From NCBI GenBank assembly GCA_051294375.1, contig CM119266.1, positions 23,982,411 through 24,046,410 on the forward strand: a DNA stretch of 64,000 bases, given 5' to 3'. The notes under the pieces are model-generated. The model saw only the letters and a program-made list of their open reading frames with translations, was not told the origin of the DNA and did no database searches. A program made the position numbers and the translations under genes. The DNA comes from Paraspadella gotoi. Taxonomy: Eukaryota; Chaetognatha. This document shows, one piece after another, positions 1 to 11,796 of the stretch (its first letter is position 1; each line of letters opens with the position of its first letter).

Positions 1-15
1 AAATGACAATCGGGA

Positions 16-87
16 GCCGTGATAGTATAGCGGTTAGTACTTCGCGTTGTGGCCGCGACAACCCAGGTTCGACTCCTGGTCACGGCA
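16..87 (+). tRNA. tRNA-His (GTG anticodon)
   Basis: Complete 72-nt cloverleaf. The 7-bp acceptor stem GCCGTGA (16-22) pairs with TCACGGC (80-86), and A87 is the discriminator. The anticodon stem 42-46/54-58 is fully paired and its loop 47-53 reads TTGTGGC, giving anticodon GTG (49-51). The T arm contains GGTTCGACTCC, a good internal B box. There is no intron. The encoded tRNA decodes CAC/CAU. As usual for eukaryotic tRNA-His genes, the extra G-1 is not encoded (the base before 16 is A). A functional gene is very likely. Confidence 0.96.
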
Positions 88-1850
<1,763 letters not shown>

Positions 1851-1969
1851 TCGTTATTTGATCTCACTCGAAACGAGGCGGCCTCCGTTTAATCTACACG
1901 CCTCACCTGCAACGACCTTCCCACCCCTTGGTCCCCCTTGCCTCCACCACCCCCAAACCCTGGATCGCC

Positions 1970-4405
1970 ATGCCTCCCGCTATGCTCCAACTGCCCCTCC
2001 ACCTCCGCCTCCGTCACGTCGTCTTCTACTACCTCCTCTGGGTTTTCCTCGTCGTCGAAGTCGCCTGGTACTACCTACCGACCGTGCCGACGGAGAAGCC
2101 GGTGCGCGTGCCGACGCGTCCCGCGCCGGAACCGGCCCCGACGCGATCGACGGCGCTCGTCTTCGGGGTCTTTACCGACCTCCACGCGGCTTCGGCGCCC
2201 GAGTCTATCAACAAGGACTCGGGAAGGTGCGCTCGAAAGCCGTCATATGGTCATTATTTTAACAGTCGCAATACAAGCGCTGGTTTACGTCATGTCATTT
2301 AAACAATTTTGTATTCAGGTAAAAAAAAATTTTAAAAAAATACAGGCGGCGCTATCACCGAGAAGGCGTTGCTCGTCTCGACGCTGCCGTCGACCACTGG
2401 CGGCGACGCGACGTCCAGTTCCTCGTGGATCTTGGCGACCTCCTCGACGCCGCCAGCGGACGATTGGGAACGCTGGAGGAGGACCTGATCTCCGTGGACT
2501 TGGTGCTGCGCCGAGTGGAGAAGCCGACTTTCAAGATTCTGGGAAATCACGATCTGTAACTAGACGAGAGGGAAAAAAATTGAAAAGTATAGAAAAACAA
2601 AAGATACACAAAGCCTTTGGCGACTCAAATGATTATTTTTCGTTTCGTCGGTTCGTCGTCGTCTTCGTCATTTGAGTCACGATGAGCCTGTCTGTCTTGA
2701 CTTTTATTTCCTTCTTCTTTCTTTTCTTTTTCTTTTCTCATAATTGTTATTTCTTTTTTTAACTCCCCTCAGTTACAACTTCAACTTTTCAACCTGGCTC
2801 CGTATTTTAAAATCCTCCCGCTCCATGGCGCCGCAAACGCGGTTCTTTCGCCGCTTCATCACGCCGCGACCCGGTGTCAGAATTTTGCTCCTCAACAGCT
2901 TCGCCATCAGCGTCCTTGGCGGAGAGGTTTTTGAAAGAAGATGTTAAGATAGAGAAGACTACGACGACGATGACCCCGTCGCCGACGATGTTATCGGACC
3001 CTCATGAATGACTGGAAAGATTAAAGCTAACAAAACAATGACGAAAAATCAGAAAGATAATTTTCGTAGGTCCTCGAGAAAGGGGCCAACGCGACGGAAT
3101 ATTTGGAAACGAAGGGTCGGCGCGATTCTGAAGAATTAAGCCCAACTGATTTGGAGTACAGAGTAAGACCATTAGTTTATTAGTTAGAATATATTGCTTA
3201 TTAGTTAGGGTATTTTTTCCGTATTCTAGCTAATCATGAATGGATAATAGTTGTATGGAGGACTAAAAACCGTTAATGAGCGGCCATTGGTGCCCGAGGC
3301 AATTCATTCGCCTCCCAACGCAAAGGTCCGGGTTTCAAGCCCGGTGGTCGCCTAGCAGTTAAGAGGGACGGGGCGCTTAATCCGCCTGTAACGCGGTGTT
3401 ACAGCTAGATCCGAAGTTCAGGGACAGCTTATATTGAACGGTTCTGTCATTAACTCATAACAATAATTACTGTCTCTTCGGTTGGAAATATTAAGAGACT
3501 ATGGGAACGGCGGGATGCATAAAGAGGGGGTGTACTTTATCGACTGACTTTAGAAGTTTCTCTTCTACTTAACGAAAGTAGAAGTGGCCACGGGAATGAA
3601 ACCCTTAAAATGGTATATGATCCCGCCGAGCGACAGGCTATGTTTCAATGGCAATATGTCTTTGTGTCCGAACGATCCCAGTGGAAACCATACAACGGCG
3701 CCTTTGGAGACGAGCAGCTTTGGTGGATGGAGAGCCAGCTGGCGACGGCGAGGCGGAAGCGGGAGAAGGTTATCATCTTCTCACACATCGCTGTTCATCC
3801 TGAGGTGCGTGAAGCGTCGACGGTTTCGTCAACGCAGATCATCATCATCATCATCATCATCTTCGTTATTTTATCGTTAACTGGGAAAAGAAGGCCATTA
3901 ATTTTTGACCTCACTGACGACATGAAGATAGTCGCAGTTACTTTCGTCAATCTGTGTTTAGTCTTTACTTTTACTTTTAAGTTTTTTTTTAAACTATGGG
4001 CAGTGCTAGTTAAAAGCAATATTTTTGTTCTGCCAATTTTCCCAATCTTCCCAATTTTTCATTCAGTCCTCCGCTTTCACAGCCTGGGACCGCGACAAAG
4101 CCCTGCATTCTCTGACTCAATTCTCCGACGTCATCGTCGCCTTCGTCGCTGGCCACGCCCACACTGGCGGCTTTTTCCGCGACGAGATTCTCAAGTTGAC
4201 TTTCTTGACGCTTGACTCGATGACGGAGGCCGCGCACGACGACGCCGCTTACCACACGTTCGAGTTACATCCGGACCGTCTGACCGTACAAAGGGGACAG
4301 GAGGAGCCCCTTCTGATTTGGAGGATGAAAGAGGGAGGGAGTGAAGGGGAAGTGACGAGTGAAAAGAGACAGGGGAGTGAGAACGAGGAGATGAGGAGAA
4401 GTTGA
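1970..4405 (+). CDS. ADPRM: ADP-ribose/CDP-alcohol diphosphatase-like metallophosphoesterase
   Basis: Six exons join in phase into 406 residues: 1970-2226, 2346-2555, 2773-2926, 3070-3162, 3637-3804, 4067-4405. All five metal-site motifs of calcineurin-like phosphoesterases appear in order: D70-x-H72, GDLLD 116-120, GNHD 152-155, SH 287-288 and GHAH 323-326. The RRRYHR, GNHDLYNF and YNGAFGDEQLWW segments match the ADPRM family, whose members hydrolyse ADP-ribose and CDP-alcohols with Mn2+; human ADPRM is 342 aa. The extra length is an N-terminal extension with a hydrophobic segment at about 17-36, unusual for this cytosolic family. The exon 3 donor (GAG|GTTTTT) and exon 5 acceptor (CGACAG) are weak and were chosen for frame and homology. 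The start could also be the ATG at 1928 or 1982. Family assignment is firm; exact substrate and cell location are inference. Confidence 0.86.
2621..2678. repeat. short hairpin, MITE-like fragment in intron 2
   Basis: The 11-12 bp arm CGACTCAAATGA (2621-2632) faces its inverted copy TCATTTGAGTC (2668-2678) across about 35 bases. The right side, a GTCGTC tract running into TCATTTGAGTC, recurs at about 31049-31078 and partly at 20319-20341. This suggests the end of a small dispersed element. It lies wholly inside intron 2 of the phosphoesterase gene. Confidence 0.4.
3253..3479 (+). mobile_element. tRNA-derived SINE, copy 1 (in intron 4)
   Basis: This ~227 bp element is repeated in reverse at 11561-11796 at roughly 85% identity, judged by eye. 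Its head looks like a tRNA: an A-box-like TTGGTGCCCGAGG, an anticodon-arm-like segment with loop CTCCCAA, and a B-box-like GGGTTTCAAGCCC. The tRNA-unrelated body carries GTTAAGAGGGACGGGGCG, a short CGGTGTTACAG segment, and a tail ending TAATTACTGTCTCTTC. Pol III-transcribed SINEs have this layout and move using LINE machinery. The insertion lies between exons 4 and 5 of the phosphoesterase gene. Confidence 0.75.
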
Positions 4406-5369
4406 TAAAAACCGGAGAAAGACGAATAGTTTAGATTTTCATTTGAAATTTTTCGTTCGCTTTTATTTTACATTCTGTAATCTGTAATTTGCAAATTAAT
4501 ATTTTTTGATCTTTACTAATTCGGGCCAGTTATGGTATAATTCAATATAATTTATTCTTTTTCGTATTAAGGCTAAAATCAGTTAAGAGAAATTAGTCAA
4601 CAACAAGGTCTGAACGTTACAATTCAAAAATGCGATACTAAGACTTATGAAATAGTATTCGGACTCGGTTTCTCGCTAGCACGCTTGGCTGAGCGCTCAA
4701 AGATAAACTGTGCAAATAATGTTTTGTTCCGTGTCTTGTGAGAGGGTATCAAGGGACGCTTGTGGTTTTTTTTTTAAAAAAGTGGTAACAATGTAAACAG
4801 TTTACTTCAATAAGTCTCACAAAAGAACGAATGTTATCAGCTTCCGCAGAGTTATCAGAACCAGGGTGACAGTTTTTTGGCTGCTCGTTGTTCGACGTCC
4901 AAATGTCACGGAAAATTGGAAGGGTGGATATGCGGCGGCGGCGGCGGCGGCGGCGGAAACGACGTTTTTTCCATATTCTTCGGGTCAGTTTTTACGACGC
5001 GAAACAAATATTTAGACCCGACGAGGGACTCGTAAAAAGAACCATAAACGCGCGGGAAGGGAATTTCGCCGCGGGTTTTTCCGAATTCCACCCAAAACCG
5101 AAACTACGATAAGGAAACCATAAAAAACGTCTCGGGGGAGCCTGGAGGGCAGTTGGTGGAAGATGAGGGGATGGAGGGGGAAAAGTAGGCGTGGCGGAGG
5201 GTGAGCGGGGAGGCTTGCGTTTGAACGAAGACAGTAGAATACATTGTTGGGTAAGTTACGTACAAGGAGAAAAGAACGTTTACTGATTACTCTGTTTACT
5301 GTGTACTCTTTACTTTCCATTTGGTAGCAAAAATGGTATTTTTTTTTTTAATGTACCGTTTGCCAAAAT
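4406..5369. other. intergenic, no gene seen
   Basis: AT-rich sequence downstream of the phosphoesterase stop. Features are a short (CGG)n run at 4931-4955 and a GC-rich patch to 5220. Short open frames on both strands over this patch are low-complexity (poly-Arg or poly-Pro), and I do not accept them as genes. Confidence 0.5.
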
Positions 5370-5565
5370 TTATTTCAACGTTGCTTCTCTTTGATTATTG
5401 TCGAGCAGACTAATAGAATCCGCCAGCAAGGCTGAGTCCGTCTCCTTGCTGATTTCGGCGCCGACGTCTGCGCGACGCGAGACTGCACGTTCGTCTAAGA
5501 TAGTCGGCTCTTCAGTTGGCGGTCTTTCCGGCGCCGCGTTTTCTGCCGGCGCCGCGCCGGAAAGG
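5370..5565 (-). CDS. possible C-terminal exon, unknown protein
   Basis: On the minus strand one frame stays open from the microsatellite edge to a TAA at 5370-5372. It reads as a mixed acidic protein tail, with segments such as TEEPTILDERAVSRRADVG and SKETDSALLADSISLLDNN. Composition is balanced and GC-rich like the exons of the flanking genes. No domain is recognisable and the upstream splice site is lost in the TTTC repeat. It could be chance. Confidence 0.25.
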
Positions 5566-5636
5566 AAAAATCTATGGGGGCCAAAAGTTCGTCTGCAAAA
5601 GAGTCGAATGGATTGGGTTTTTCTTTCTGCTCAGAA

Positions 5637-5784
5637 TTTTCTTTCTTTTTATTTCTTTTTTTTTCTTTCTTTCTTTCTTTCTTTCTTTTTTCTTCTTCTT
5701 TCTTTCTTTCTTTCTTTCTTTCTTCTTTCTTTCTTTCTTTCTTTTTTCTTTCTTTCTTTTTCTTTCCTTTCTTTCCTTTTCTTT

Positions 5785-5816
<32 letters not shown>

Positions 5817-5899
5817 TTCTTCTTTCTTTTTTTCTTTTCTTTTCTTTCTTCTTTCTCTTTCTTCTTTCTTTCTTTCTTTCTTTCTTTTCTTTCTTCTGT

Positions 5900-5931
<32 letters not shown>
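5637..5931. repeat. (TTTC)n tetranucleotide repeat
   Basis: About 295 bp of imperfect TTTC units with TTC and TTTTC variants. A complementary (GAAA)n tract lies at 8284-8413 in the opposite orientation. Phe-Leu-Ser and Lys-Glu-Arg frames here are repeat translations. Confidence 0.95.
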
Positions 5932-5932
<1 letters not shown>

Positions 5933-6262
5933 GCCGGAATGAAAATTTCCGGGTAAACGGGTTTCGTCGGGTTTATGGATTTCTTTAATGGCCGAAAGAG
6001 GATGGGAGTTTTGGCGAACGAAACCACATAAAAATATTGTACAAATATTATAAAAATGAGGAATGACGCTCGATGTTATAACAAGTTTTATTTTTATTTC
6101 TTATTTGGAGATATTTTTTTGGGGGAAAAACATGGTTTGTAACATAGTGGCTTTTGCCAATTTCAGTTCAAAAAACACACTCCATTATTAATAAAAAAAA
6201 TATTAGTATAACAATTAAATAAACCAGGGAACTATCTAATAGTTTTCAAGTTTGTTTTACAG

Positions 6263-6594
6263 ATTGCAACTTAGATCTCGACGACGACCACGATCAAATC
6301 GAGGACGACGTCGACGAAAAACCTTTTAAGAGGAAATTGACGACGACAACGACGACGCCGATGATGACGACAACGACGACGACGACAACGACGACGTCAA
6401 CTCCGTCAACGACGTCAACAAAGAGCTCTATTTCTCGATTTGGATTCGATTGGGATTCGAAGGTCGTGAAGGTTTATGTAGCGAGAAGCGGAGAAGTCAG
6501 GAGGGAAGCGGGGAACGAGGAAGCGGAGAAGCGGAACGAGGAAGCAGAGACGCAAGAGGGAGCCTTAGGGGGGGGGAGGGGGAAAGAAGCGTGA
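6263..6594 (+). CDS. possible terminal exon with acidic then Thr-rich run
   Basis: An acceptor (TTTGTTTTACAG) at 6251-6262 precedes a frame that reads an acidic stretch (NLDLDDDHDQIEDDVDEKPF), a poly-Thr/Ser run from ACG/ACC codons, then SSISRFGFDWDSKVVKVYV, and stops at 6592-6594. The middle is a (GAC/ACG)n trinucleotide run, so part is simple repeat, but the flanks look coding. The partner exons and gene are unknown. Confidence 0.3.
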
Positions 6595-7625
6595 CTCATT
6601 CTCTCGCTCGCTCGTTCTCTGTCTCTCACTTTCTCCTTCCACCCCGGGATTTCATTCCATCCTGATCCTTCTCGCCGTTTCTCCTTCTTTCTTAACTTGT
6701 TCTCCTTTCTCCTTCTTCTCTTCCTCTTCCTCTTCCTCCTCTTCCTCCTCTTCCTCCGCCAATAAATAAGAGTCTCCTTAATGAAACTCGGATATTGCGT
6801 CGTTCGCTTCCGGTTGTTGTTGTAGTCGTCGTCGTCGTCAATGCCTTCTTCATTACATCAATTCAAAGCATTTACTTTATTGTTATCGATCTTGTTAAAA
6901 TTTATCGATGAACAAGTAAAGTAAGTTTCGTCTACATCATGATGTCTGACAATCTCAATTTTTCATGTTTACCAGCATTAACTCACCGTTAAAATGAAAT
7001 ATTCACCCAGCCTGTATGTTCTGGTCTTATAATATATTCATCTTCTTTCCTATGAGTGATAGAAAACGATATGATATTGGAAACCAAAGTTTCATTACTG
7101 ACATTTCTTTCACGATCCAGTATCAGCTTATGTCATTGATATATGGAACCATCCAGTCTTCTCCATCTAGATTCGACACTCTCTCCCTCTCTCTCTCCGT
7201 CTTCCTCTCCCTCTCTCTCTCCGCCTTCCTTTCCCTCTCCCTCTCCCTCTCCATCTCGCGCGTTCCTCCCTTTATTCCTCCAACGGCGCCGCTTGTTTGT
7301 GTGGCGCCGAAGCGAATCGCCTCATAACGCGTTCGTGGCTCCGACTCTCGCCGCCCGCCGCCCGCCGCTCAGCGCCGCTCTGCCGCTCCACTTCACTTCT
7401 GCTCCTTCAATATCTTTCTTCCGTTCCATTCCCTGATTTTAAGTTGCCGCCTGTCCGGATCAATGTCCAGTCTATTCGATCTCACTCTTATCTTTTCCCT
7501 TGTTAATTTTCTCTAAATCCTATTGAGCTTCAAAACTCCAATATATTTCCTTTTCATTCCATTCCGCTCCATTCTCTCCACTTCCCTTCCGCTCCACTAA
7601 AAACTCCAACACTCTCGCCAACCAG

Positions 7626-7711
7626 CGGCGTCTCCGGTTTCCATGGTACCACGCCCGGTTCGCCTGCGACGGGGACGCCTTTATAGTCGCTTGTTCTTCG
7701 AACCATAAACA
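7626..7711 (+). CDS. possible exon with SUEL-lectin-like start
   Basis: A pyrimidine tract (7540-7600) and CAG at 7623-7625 precede a short frame including WYHARFACDGDAFIVACSSN, followed by a weak GT at 7712. The A-C-[DE]-G-x-x-x-x-x-x-C pattern resembles the opening of SUEL/galactose-binding lectin domains of latrophilin and EVA-1 proteins. The rest of the domain is not found nearby. A 66-codon frame on the minus strand over the same bases is an alternative reading. Confidence 0.22.
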
Positions 7712-7831
7712 GTTGAACACATTTTTCTTTTTTTGTTAATTAAAAATAATAACAACCTAAAAAAATAAACGTCAGGGAAAGCCTGAGTGGTTTTGTTGTA
7801 GCATGTAAAGAAACTTATTATTGAAGAGCAG

Positions 7832-7895
7832 ACGATCACGATGAAGAAGACGATGATGACGACAATGGCAACGACGACGGAGACGTTGGCGATGA
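7832..7895 (+). CDS. possible small acidic exon
   Basis: Sixty-four bases lie between GAAGAGCAG and a strong GTAAGA donor at 7896. One frame reads almost entirely Asp/Glu with Asn and Gly (DHDEEDDDDDNGNDDGDVGD). It may instead be a degenerate (GAC)n repeat between fortuitous splice-like sites. Confidence 0.2.
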
Positions 7896-7910
7896 GTAAG
7901 ACCTATTACA

Positions 7911-8114
7911 TTAAAACCTCCATGTCTCGATCGACAGTTGATTCGCATTGATCATACGACCCCCATTCCGCTCAACTTCACCACGAACCACAACAGGCGC
8001 ACCCAAAGCTTCGGGCGTGGGGCCGGCGCCTCTAGCGGCCGTTGAAGCGGCGTCTCTTCGGTCCTCGGCGTCGTTTCGTCGTCGAGAGCCGAGTTTCACG
8101 ACCTCGTTCTTCAT
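7911..8114 (-). CDS. possible C-terminal exon, unknown protein
   Basis: Minus-strand frame of about 67 codons, from an ATG near 8114 to a stop at 7911. It has mixed composition, with segments RRRNDAEDRRDAASTAARG and ERNGGRMINANQLSIETWRF. It is GC-rich in an AT-rich setting, as the real exons here are. No domain is recognised, and the opposite strand also has an open frame, so strand and reality are uncertain. Confidence 0.22.
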   Translation of the reverse strand: MKNEVVKLGSRRRNDAEDRRDAASTAARGAGPTPEALGAPVVVRGEVERNGGRMINANQLSIETWRF

Positions 8115-8283
8115 TCGGCGCCGGAAAAAAAAGCGGAAATGGCGCCGAGAAACGACGCTCAATATTTCAAAAAGGAAAACAAGGACTCGGGCGGAAGAAA
8201 GAAGGGAAATATAAACAAGGAGAAATGGAGAATAAAAAGGGAAGGGGAAAGAGGAAGTTTGGAAAATGGGATGTAAACGGAGA

Positions 8284-8329
8284 AGAAGAGAAAAAAAAAA
8301 GAAAAAAAGAAAAAAAGAAAGAAAGTAAA

Positions 8330-8413
<84 letters not shown>
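8284..8413. repeat. (GAAA)n tetranucleotide repeat
   Basis: Imperfect and then nearly pure GAAA units, the complement of the TTTC tract at 5637-5931. Together they form a long inverted pair 2.4 kb apart. Confidence 0.95.
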
Positions 8414-8665
8414 GAATGAAAAGAAAGAAGAGAAAGAACGAAACGAACAAAACAGTCAGAATTTAAAAAAATAAATAGATGCATTCACAAAAACAAATCA
8501 AAAATCAGTTGTATAAAAAGAAAAAAACTATTTTGTAAAAACAGGAGAAAAAATCGTTCTATCCAAAACGCTGATGGAACACATTTTAAAAATCACTTTA
8601 ACTGAAAAACAATCAATTTAGCAGCCCTTCATCTACTCAACGTTCCATTTCCGAAAATTCATTTC

Positions 8666-8667
<2 letters not shown>

Positions 8668-8751
<84 letters not shown>
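8668..8751. repeat. (TC)n microsatellite
   Basis: About 84 bp of TC dinucleotide with one interruption near 8685. Confidence 0.95.
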
Positions 8752-8755
<4 letters not shown>

Positions 8756-9288
8756 CATTTGGAAATCGCCCGAATTCCGAAACGAGGTTCTCCCCCTGAA
8801 ATGGCCTCTTTTAGCTCGCGTTTTATCTCCTTTTTTTCTCCTCCTTCCGCGCCCCCCTCTCCATCCTTACCCGCCACCCCTCACCATCCCTACCCCATCC
8901 GACGGCGATGATTCGCAAAAACGACTCCCGCCGCCGCCTCCGTCCCCGCCCGAAGCCGCTGCCGCGACGCTGCCAAAATCATAAAAACATTTAAAAGGAT
9001 TATTTCCCGCTTTCAGGGCTTCGCTTTAGTATCGCTTTAGTATCGCCTCTCCGTTTCTCTGTTTGGGCCTTAATCGCGTTTGGCAACGAGAATTTGAGGG
9101 TGGGGGAGACGAATCGAGAGAGGGAGTTAGGGGTTGGGGGAGATGAAGGAATTGAAAATGGATTTTGACTTTTTAGTTCTCAAATTGTTATTATGAAATG
9201 GTACAAACAATATAAAATTTATCCATTCATTTAATAAATAAGCTATCTTGCCCTGACTTTGGACAGGCTTTGGTGGTTTTTAAGGCCT

Positions 9289-9331
9289 CCATCACTCTTA
9301 CAAGATAATGACATAGCAGGTCCCTGCAAGC
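9289..9331 (+). repeat. dispersed repeat fragment (partner at 14465-14506, inverted)
   Basis: A 43-base segment, CATCACTCTTACAAGATAAT followed by GACATAGCAGGTCCCTGCAAGC, matches the reverse complement of 14465-14506 with about seven differences. Flanks are not alike, so it is probably a fragment of an old dispersed element. Confidence 0.5.
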
Positions 9332-11560
9332 TTTAAATCAAGACTATATTTTTTTAGAAATAGGCGTTTGAAGTACAAATTATATTAAGGATTGTAATTT
9401 CTAAAAATAATCTCACTTCGTTTTAGATTGCATTCTTTTTTTTTTTACTTCTGTACTCTCCCCTCTCAGAACCACCACTTGTGTTTATACGTATTTGTTT
9501 TTTATTTCCTTGTAAAACGACGTTTTACAACTTCTTGCGGATCAGGCAGAAGGTAGGACTGACTCACTGAGTGAAATGATAGTTAGGAACGCGAGGAGAT
9601 AAAATATATTTTTTAGAAAAGAGACTTCGTACTCATCCATGCCAGGAACACTAAAGGAAAGGAATCAACAAAAAAAAATCAATAATGTAAAATCGTGGAC
9701 TGAAAAATGCCGTTAATGATATTTTATGAATTATGACAATAACGGTTTTTCATTAACTTTAACTCTGAAACCAATATATTGGTTGTATCGTTTTCATATA
9801 TATCTATTAAAATTCATTTATCATTACTATGTATTCATCGTGAATTTTTTAAACATAGAAAAGTAGTATTTCTATTATCAATAAAATTTTTGAAGAACGA
9901 GGCAAATTTAACATTATCTATCAAATGTTCTCAACTGTTGTTTTGTTTCTTTTTATTTCGTTGTTCAGCGTTCCGTTTCCTTGTGTCCTCTAGCGAAACT
10001 TTTTAGAAACTTCATTCAAGTGGTTTAGGGACAAAATAACAATCGGAAGAAATGATTTCAAAACTATTTCAAAGTTTAATTTCTATTTCCTGGAGTAGAC
10101 TATAAAACATAAATATGAGAGACTTATTACATGCAGTGGACTGGAGACTTATTTTGAAGTGTATTAATTTCATTTTTTCTGTGAAAGATTGCATTCTAAT
10201 TTTTATTATATTCGTATATAAGATTCGGGGATTTTTAAATTGACTATTTTTCAAAATACGACACTTAATGAACTAACCACATATAGTCAGCTTCATTTTC
10301 TTTCACTTTCTTAAAATTTTACACTCGAATCTGAAAAAAAAAAACCCATGACACGTCTCTAAAGGTGGATTCGATCGTTTGATTTACGTAATGAAAAACG
10401 AGCGGCGTTTCCGCGTAAATTTGCGTTGACTCGAAACTCGGCGGGTGGGGGGTCTGTAGTCGGGGAAGCCGTGAGTAAGCAAGATCTGCGGCGGGGCCTT
10501 TGTGGGTTATTGTTCAAAGGGGTGGTTGCCACGTCAATGTTGCTTCGGGGCAAAGAGCGGCGACTTTCTCGTATGAGTATTTCATACTCTCTCCCTTTAT
10601 TCCCTACCGCGGTACCTCGCTTTTCTATTTTAAAGAAAAAAATGGAAAGGGTAATACTGCGGGAGAATAAAAAGGAGAGAAGAATAAAAGAGGCACGAAA
10701 AATCAAAGGAAGCCGCGTTGTTGAAAAGCAAAGGGGGGTAGAAAGTCGGAACGTTTGTTCTATTTCAAGATGCACGTCGTAGGTAATCTAAATTTCAGAA
10801 TGCATGTAGTTTGTAATCGTAAAAAAATTGTTGAGTATCTTGACAGTAATTTGTTGAATGTACACTGAAATGATCTGAAATGATACGTTTCTAGCTTGAT
10901 TAAACAAATAAAGGCGGAAAGTACTTCACTTAGAAACCATCTGACCTTTTGTTTTTCCTGAAGATTTGGTGGCGACAATGACAAGTACCTCTAACGGAAA
11001 TTTTCAAAACTAAGATTCAAACAAATGTCTATGTCAGAATAAAACCTGAAACTGAATTAGAAATTTAAATCATAGTATAATTTAGAATAAAATCAAACTA
11101 GGCCATCAGTAAAATTATTTAATTTTTAAAATTCGATTAAGATTTCGATTTTCAAGCTTACGATATGACATGATATGATACGTGAAATAAGAAAATTCAT
11201 TTAGTTCCAGGTTTGATACCTTTTTAAACGCCAAACTAAGAAAATATAAACAAGGAAAAACTTAGTTTTTTAAATTATGAACTTTATTTGCATGCACCTA
11301 ATGTTAATCCTTTTTGTAATGTTTTGGTATAATTAGCCTTAAATGGCTTTTATCAACTGATCAATTAGATAAATATCGGGTGGGTGGCTTCGTGTTCTTT
11401 CAGTCTATCATCGCAGAGAATGGTTTATCAAGTACCTTACCTCTCGTAGTGGCTATGAAGTAGAATACAAAAATTAAAAGCATTTAAAAGTAAAAAAATA
11501 TCAAAAAAAGAAAGAAAAACGCCCCTAGTAGATAGCATATTTAAGTTTTTAAAAGATAAT

Positions 11561-11796
11561 GAAGAGACAGTAATTACTGTTAAGTGTTAGTGACAGAACC
11601 GTTCAATATAAGCAGTCCCTGAGCTTCGGATCAGGCTGTAACACCGTGTTACAGGCGAGTTAAGCGCCCCGTCCCTCTTAACTTCCAGGCGGCGACCGGG
11701 CAAGAACCCCGGACCTTTGGGTTGGGAGACGAATGACTTACCTCCGGCACCAATGGCTGCTGATGAACGATTGGTGGATTTTAGTCCACCATACTA
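11561..11796 (-). mobile_element. tRNA-derived SINE, copy 2
   Basis: Reverse-complement partner of the element at 3253-3479, sharing the whole length from the GGTGGACTAAAA end to the TAATTACTGTCTCTTC end. Its tRNA-like head is at the high-coordinate side. The two copies differ by scattered substitutions and small indels, so they are separate old insertions and not one assembly duplicate. Confidence 0.75.

Noticed and set aside
5398-5988. 196-codon + frame across the TTTC repeat, and similar Phe/Ser/Leu or Lys/Glu/Arg frames
   Set aside because: Translation of a tetranucleotide repeat; open in several frames and on both strands.
10426-10782. 118-codon + frame with ordinary composition
   Set aside because: The minus strand has an equally long frame, there are no splice sites or recognisable domain, and it ends in AT-rich sequence.
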